DNA from: Nocardia vinacea
GTDB taxonomy: Bacteria; Actinomycetota; Actinomycetes; Mycobacteriales; Mycobacteriaceae
Direction of reading: 5' to 3'
NCBI RefSeq assembly: GCF_035920345.1
Contig: NZ_CP109149.1
Coordinates: 7,998,001 to 8,062,000, forward strand
Length of the DNA stretch: 64,000 nt
Position numbers and translations under genes: made by a program. Positions within the stretch are counted from its first letter, which is position 1; each line of letters opens with the position of its first letter. Of the stretch, positions 61,355-64,000 are shown in pieces. The notes below the pieces were generated by a model. It saw nothing but the letters and a program-made list of their open reading frames with translations, searched no databases and had not been told where the DNA came from.

Positions 61355-61923
61355 CCCAGGCGCACCGATCGAGCCGGTTGCTTGTCCGGATTCGCTGGTG
61401 GTGGGCAGTATTCCGGCCTGAGCGAACCCGGCTAGGCGATAACCGGGCATCGCTTAGATCGGCCCTCGTGAATGCTCTTGCGGGACACGGAATTCGGACC
61501 AGTACTGACGACGCATCGCATCCCACAACCGCGCGAGTTTCGGGAATTGCTTGCGCATCTGAACCAGGTCCGAGGCAGGGGCGGACATCAACCGTCGGCT
61601 CGAGAAGGCTTCCGAGCGGAGCGAGGAATCGGCGAATCTGGCCGAGCAGCAGGAACTCGACATCGAGATGAAGAGGCTCGAGCTCGATCAACGACGGCAA
61701 GAACTGGAGATGCGTCAACGCGAGTTCGAGTTCGAGATGGAGAAGAAGCGAGGGGGCCTTACGGAGTGAGGCGGGTCCAGAGCTGTTCCTTCAGGGACGG
61801 TTAAGCGGTGGACTTTCGTGAATCGCGTATCTCGGCGCTGTGCCAGGATAGGAACGGTAATAAGCTCGGGCACTGTGCGTGCGTTCCCATGTGCGGTGCG
61901 CAGATGAGGGAGATTGCGGCAAC
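61355..61923 (+). other. Intergenic stretch with a coding remnant at about 61561-61770
   Basis: On the plus strand codons before TGA 61768-61770 read ADINRRLEKASERSEESANL, then a Lys/Glu/Arg coiled coil ending EMEKKRGGLTE. An in-frame stop lies at about 61559 and no start with a ribosome-binding site follows, so this looks like the tail of a lost gene. The minus strand has a short frame with RLWDAMRRQYWSEFRVPQEH, also without a start signal. Otherwise I see no gene; the promoter of the next gene must be near 61800-61910. Confidence 0.4.
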
Positions 61924-63546
61924 GTGACCACACCTGATGGCGAAGCACCCGGCGACAAGTCGAATGAAGAGCCGACCCCGAATCACGTGCAGCGCGCGGC
62001 GGTACCGGATGGCGATGCGGAGTTCATGGCCGAGTTCATGAAGGCCTTCGAGGCGGCCGACGCCAACCCCGCAGAGGCTGACCTCGCCCAGGCCGAGGAA
62101 GAAGACGAAGACACCCCCGACATCGGCTTCGCTCTCGACGAACCGGTAGACGTCGCCGAGCAAGCCAAACAGCTCATGCACCGGATCGCCCGTGCACTAG
62201 CCGCCGGTGGCCCACAGGGCTGGCGGCGCATGGAGGCCGTCTTCGCGATGACCACGAGCACCGAAATCGGGTTGGTGACCTTCGCCGATGACGAGCAGCG
62301 CGAGGCGCGGGTCCAGCCTGCCGATGAGGTGGTCGAACTGGTCCGCGAGCAGCGGCATCTTTCGGCCCAATTGAGCGATGGCCCCTGGTGGCGGCTGTTG
62401 ATCGAGTTGGCCGGCACCGGCGAGATCGAGGTCGATTACGACTATGGTGACGAGCCCTTCCCGGACGATCATCTATTCCTTCCCGAGGTCTATCTCGCGG
62501 ATTTGCAGGCGTATCCGCGCGACCGACTGCCGGTTTGGCTCGCGGCCTATGTCGGCCACGGCGACCGGCAATCGCGCCCGGCGGCCGCAGCAGCCGCGCA
62601 GGCCAGGGCGGACCGGGAGACCGGTGTGCGCCCGGTGCTGTCCGAGCGGGACTTTCCGGCCTTCCCGGTGATGTCGGCCCGCTGGGCGACTATCGCGGCT
62701 GCTTTCGTGGCCGCCGGATCACAGTGGGGGCCAAGGGTTTTGCCTGCTCTCGGTTGGTTCGAAGGTTCGAAACGCAGCGGGTCGACCCTGTATGCCCTGC
62801 CGGGTGGTCGCGCGGTGCTGTCCGGTGGCGTGTGGAATGCGCCCGAACTCGATGCCGTCTACAACGCCGCGACGCCGATGCCCGCACTGTATGCCGGCGC
62901 CCCGGAGTGGGTTGCCAATCCGGTGCTGAATCCGCGTGCGGCCAGCGGGTTGTTGTCGTTCTGCTATTGGTGGGACGGCGGTCGGTGGTATCGCGGCGAG
63001 TCGCCGACCGCGGACCGGCTCAGCGAAGCGGTGCCCGGCATCTGGACCTCCGATACGGTGGCCGGCGTGGTCGCGGGGTTGGTCGCGGAGCAGCCGAGCG
63101 ATGGGCAGCGCGCTGTGGTGGCGAATCTGGTGTCGGCGGCGGAAATCGGTGTGGTAACCCGGGATACGCTCGTCGAGGTCTTCGGCGACGACGGCACCTT
63201 CGATATCGACAGCGCCCTCTATCAGCTCACGCTGGCCGGTGTGACGATCACCTTGCCGGAGCCGATCTCGCGGGACACCGCGATGGCCCAGGTCCGCCAG
63301 TTCATCCTGGATCAGAATATGGACACCACCGGCTATACGTTGGAGAACCTGCGCGCAGACCGGATCAGCGTCGGCTGGATGGTGTACGTGCCGACCGAAC
63401 CCGGTGAGATCTCGATCGGGCGTGCGATCTTCTATGTCGCCGATGACGGTGTGCTGGAACAATCTTCGTCATCGGTGGCGCCGTCGGTCTATGTCGCGGA
63501 GTTCGAGCAGCGCTTCCAACAGCGGCACGGTTCGGTGCAGACCTAG
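61924..63546 (+). CDS. Candidate immunity protein with a YezG/DUF600-like segment
   Basis: The 540-aa cytosolic protein starts at GTG 61924, with GAGGGAG about 11 bases upstream. The first 90 residues are acidic (AEADLAQAEEEDEDTPD). A middle part, PWWRLLIELAGTGEIEVDYD then YGDEPFPDDHLF, resembles YezG/DUF600 immunity proteins. It is followed by a repeat-free domain (RPVLSERDFPAFPVM, TPMPALYAGAPEW, FCYWWDGGRWYRGE) and a second strand-rich end (RISVGWMVYVPTEPGEISIG). It is the next complete gene after the giant protein on the same strand, the usual place for an immunity gene. There is no signal peptide. Function is inferred only from location and one segment. Confidence 0.55.
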   Translation: MTTPDGEAPGDKSNEEPTPNHVQRAAVPDGDAEFMAEFMKAFEAADANPAEADLAQAEEEDEDTPDIGFALDEPVDVAEQAKQLMHRIARALAAGGPQGWRRMEAVFAMTTSTEIGLVTFADDEQREARVQPADEVVELVREQRHLSAQLSDGPWWRLLIELAGTGEIEVDYDYGDEPFPDDHLFLPEVYLADLQAYPRDRLPVWLAAYVGHGDRQSRPAAAAAAQARADRETGVRPVLSERDFPAFPVMSARWATIAAAFVAAGSQWGPRVLPALGWFEGSKRSGSTLYALPGGRAVLSGGVWNAPELDAVYNAATPMPALYAGAPEWVANPVLNPRAASGLLSFCYWWDGGRWYRGESPTADRLSEAVPGIWTSDTVAGVVAGLVAEQPSDGQRAVVANLVSAAEIGVVTRDTLVEVFGDDGTFDIDSALYQLTLAGVTITLPEPISRDTAMAQVRQFILDQNMDTTGYTLENLRADRISVGWMVYVPTEPGEISIGRAIFYVADDGVLEQSSSSVAPSVYVAEFEQRFQQRHGSVQT

Positions 63547-64000
63547 GATCCGTCGGTGCGCCAGCGATAGCCGAAGCCGCGGATGGTGGTGATCAAACCG
63601 GGCCGGTCGAGTTTCGCGCGCAATCCGGCCATATGCACATCAAGTGCCCGCGATACCGAGGCCGATGAGTCGCCCCAGATACGGTCCATCAGCTCCTGCC
63701 TGCTGACGGCGGTATCGGGTCGCTCCGCCAGGATCCGAACCAGCTGGAACTCCTTGTGGGTCAGCATGATCGGCACCCCGGCCACCTCGACCTGCCGGGC
63801 TATCAGATCGACCCGAACATCTTGGGAGACAACCGCTTCCACGGGCGAGGTGTGGATCACGACGCGACGGGTGACCGTCTCCAGTCGCGCGACCAGCTCC
63901 GCGATGCGCGGCGGTTTCACCAGGTAGTCGTCCGCGCCGGAGCGCAGCGCGAACACCACGGTGCGCTCACCGGCCCGGGCGGTGAGGATCAGCACGGGGA
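63543..64000 (-). CDS. OmpR-family response regulator (partial, N-terminus outside window)
   Basis: The visible 151 residues include the end of a receiver domain (VLILTARAG with the conserved Thr, DDYLVKPP with the conserved Lys) and a winged-helix DNA-binding domain (LTHKEFQLVRILAERPDTAV, SRALDVHMAGLRAKLD, TIRGFGYRW). The start and phospho-acceptor Asp lie beyond base 64000. Its stop overlaps the stop of the preceding plus-strand gene within CTAG. Its kinase partner would be upstream, outside the window. Confidence 0.93.
   Translation of the reverse strand, partial: PVLILTARAGERTVVFALRSGADDYLVKPPRIAELVARLETVTRRVVIHTSPVEAVVSQDVRVDLIARQVEVAGVPIMLTHKEFQLVRILAERPDTAVSRQELMDRIWGDSSASVSRALDVHMAGLRAKLDRPGLITTIRGFGYRWRTDGS

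Overview
The window is high-GC actinobacterial DNA and most resembles Nocardia or a close mycolic-acid-containing relative. Supporting signs are the ribosomal order rplN-rplX-rplE-rpsN / rpsH-rplF-rplR-rpsE-rpmD-rplO / secY-adk-map with many GTG starts and ATGA overlaps, a zinc-type S14, an IdeR-type iron box, a membrane acyl desaturase, DUF5994 proteins, and a WXG100 / CpnT-like type VII secretion locus. The genus call is an inference from gene content.

Layout. (1) 1-7.1 kb, export and iron: the end of a regulator, a DrrA/DrrB-type ABC exporter of one ATPase and two permeases, an MFS multidrug pump behind a 36-bp dyad, a membrane protein, and a siderophore-binding lipoprotein with an IdeR box. 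That lipoprotein is divergent from a small secreted Gly/His/Trp-rich peptide. (2) 7.2-12.3 kb: a Uma2-type nuclease-fold protein, two tandem M13 metallopeptidase lipoproteins on the minus strand, and a scar resembling an IS200/IS605 right end. (3) 12.3-24.0 kb, the spc ribosomal cluster, which is split here. A strong terminator after rpsN, a decayed Uma2 pseudogene, a membrane endonuclease/exonuclease/phosphatase protein and a large LuxR-family ATPase regulator lie between rpsN and rpsH. The second half restarts from its own promoter and is followed by secY-adk-map. (4) 24.0-29.7 kb: a 950-bp gene-free stretch with a 17-bp degenerate tandem repeat, a desaturase with an unlisted 57-aa partner, then two paralogous TetR regulators interleaved with three paralogous DUF5994 genes. 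(5) 29.7-34.5 kb, a carbohydrate locus: GT4, then GT4, an alpha/alpha-barrel-like protein and a GH130-type phosphorylase joined by stop/start overlaps. (6) 34.6-39.7 kb: two proteins I do not recognise, D-aminoacyl-tRNA deacylase, and a JmjC/cupin protein.

(7) 39.9-63.5 kb is the most striking region. A WXG100-like gene and a YbaB-like gene lead into one uninterrupted 20.6-kb reading frame of 6872 residues. It has a CpnT-like N-terminus, long acidic linkers, a papain-like (Tox-PL) domain with an apparent Cys/His/Asp triad, and repeated metallopeptidase-like modules of which only the first keeps HExxH. It also has a kinase-fold-like domain with an altered catalytic loop, six dispersed copies of a repeat I cannot name, helical repeats, five tandem coiled-coil repeats, a proline-rich stalk and a small C-terminal beta-type domain. 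The next complete gene has a YezG/DUF600-like segment and is the best immunity candidate. The window closes inside a minus-strand OmpR-family response regulator.

All family calls come from reading motifs by eye. No search was run.
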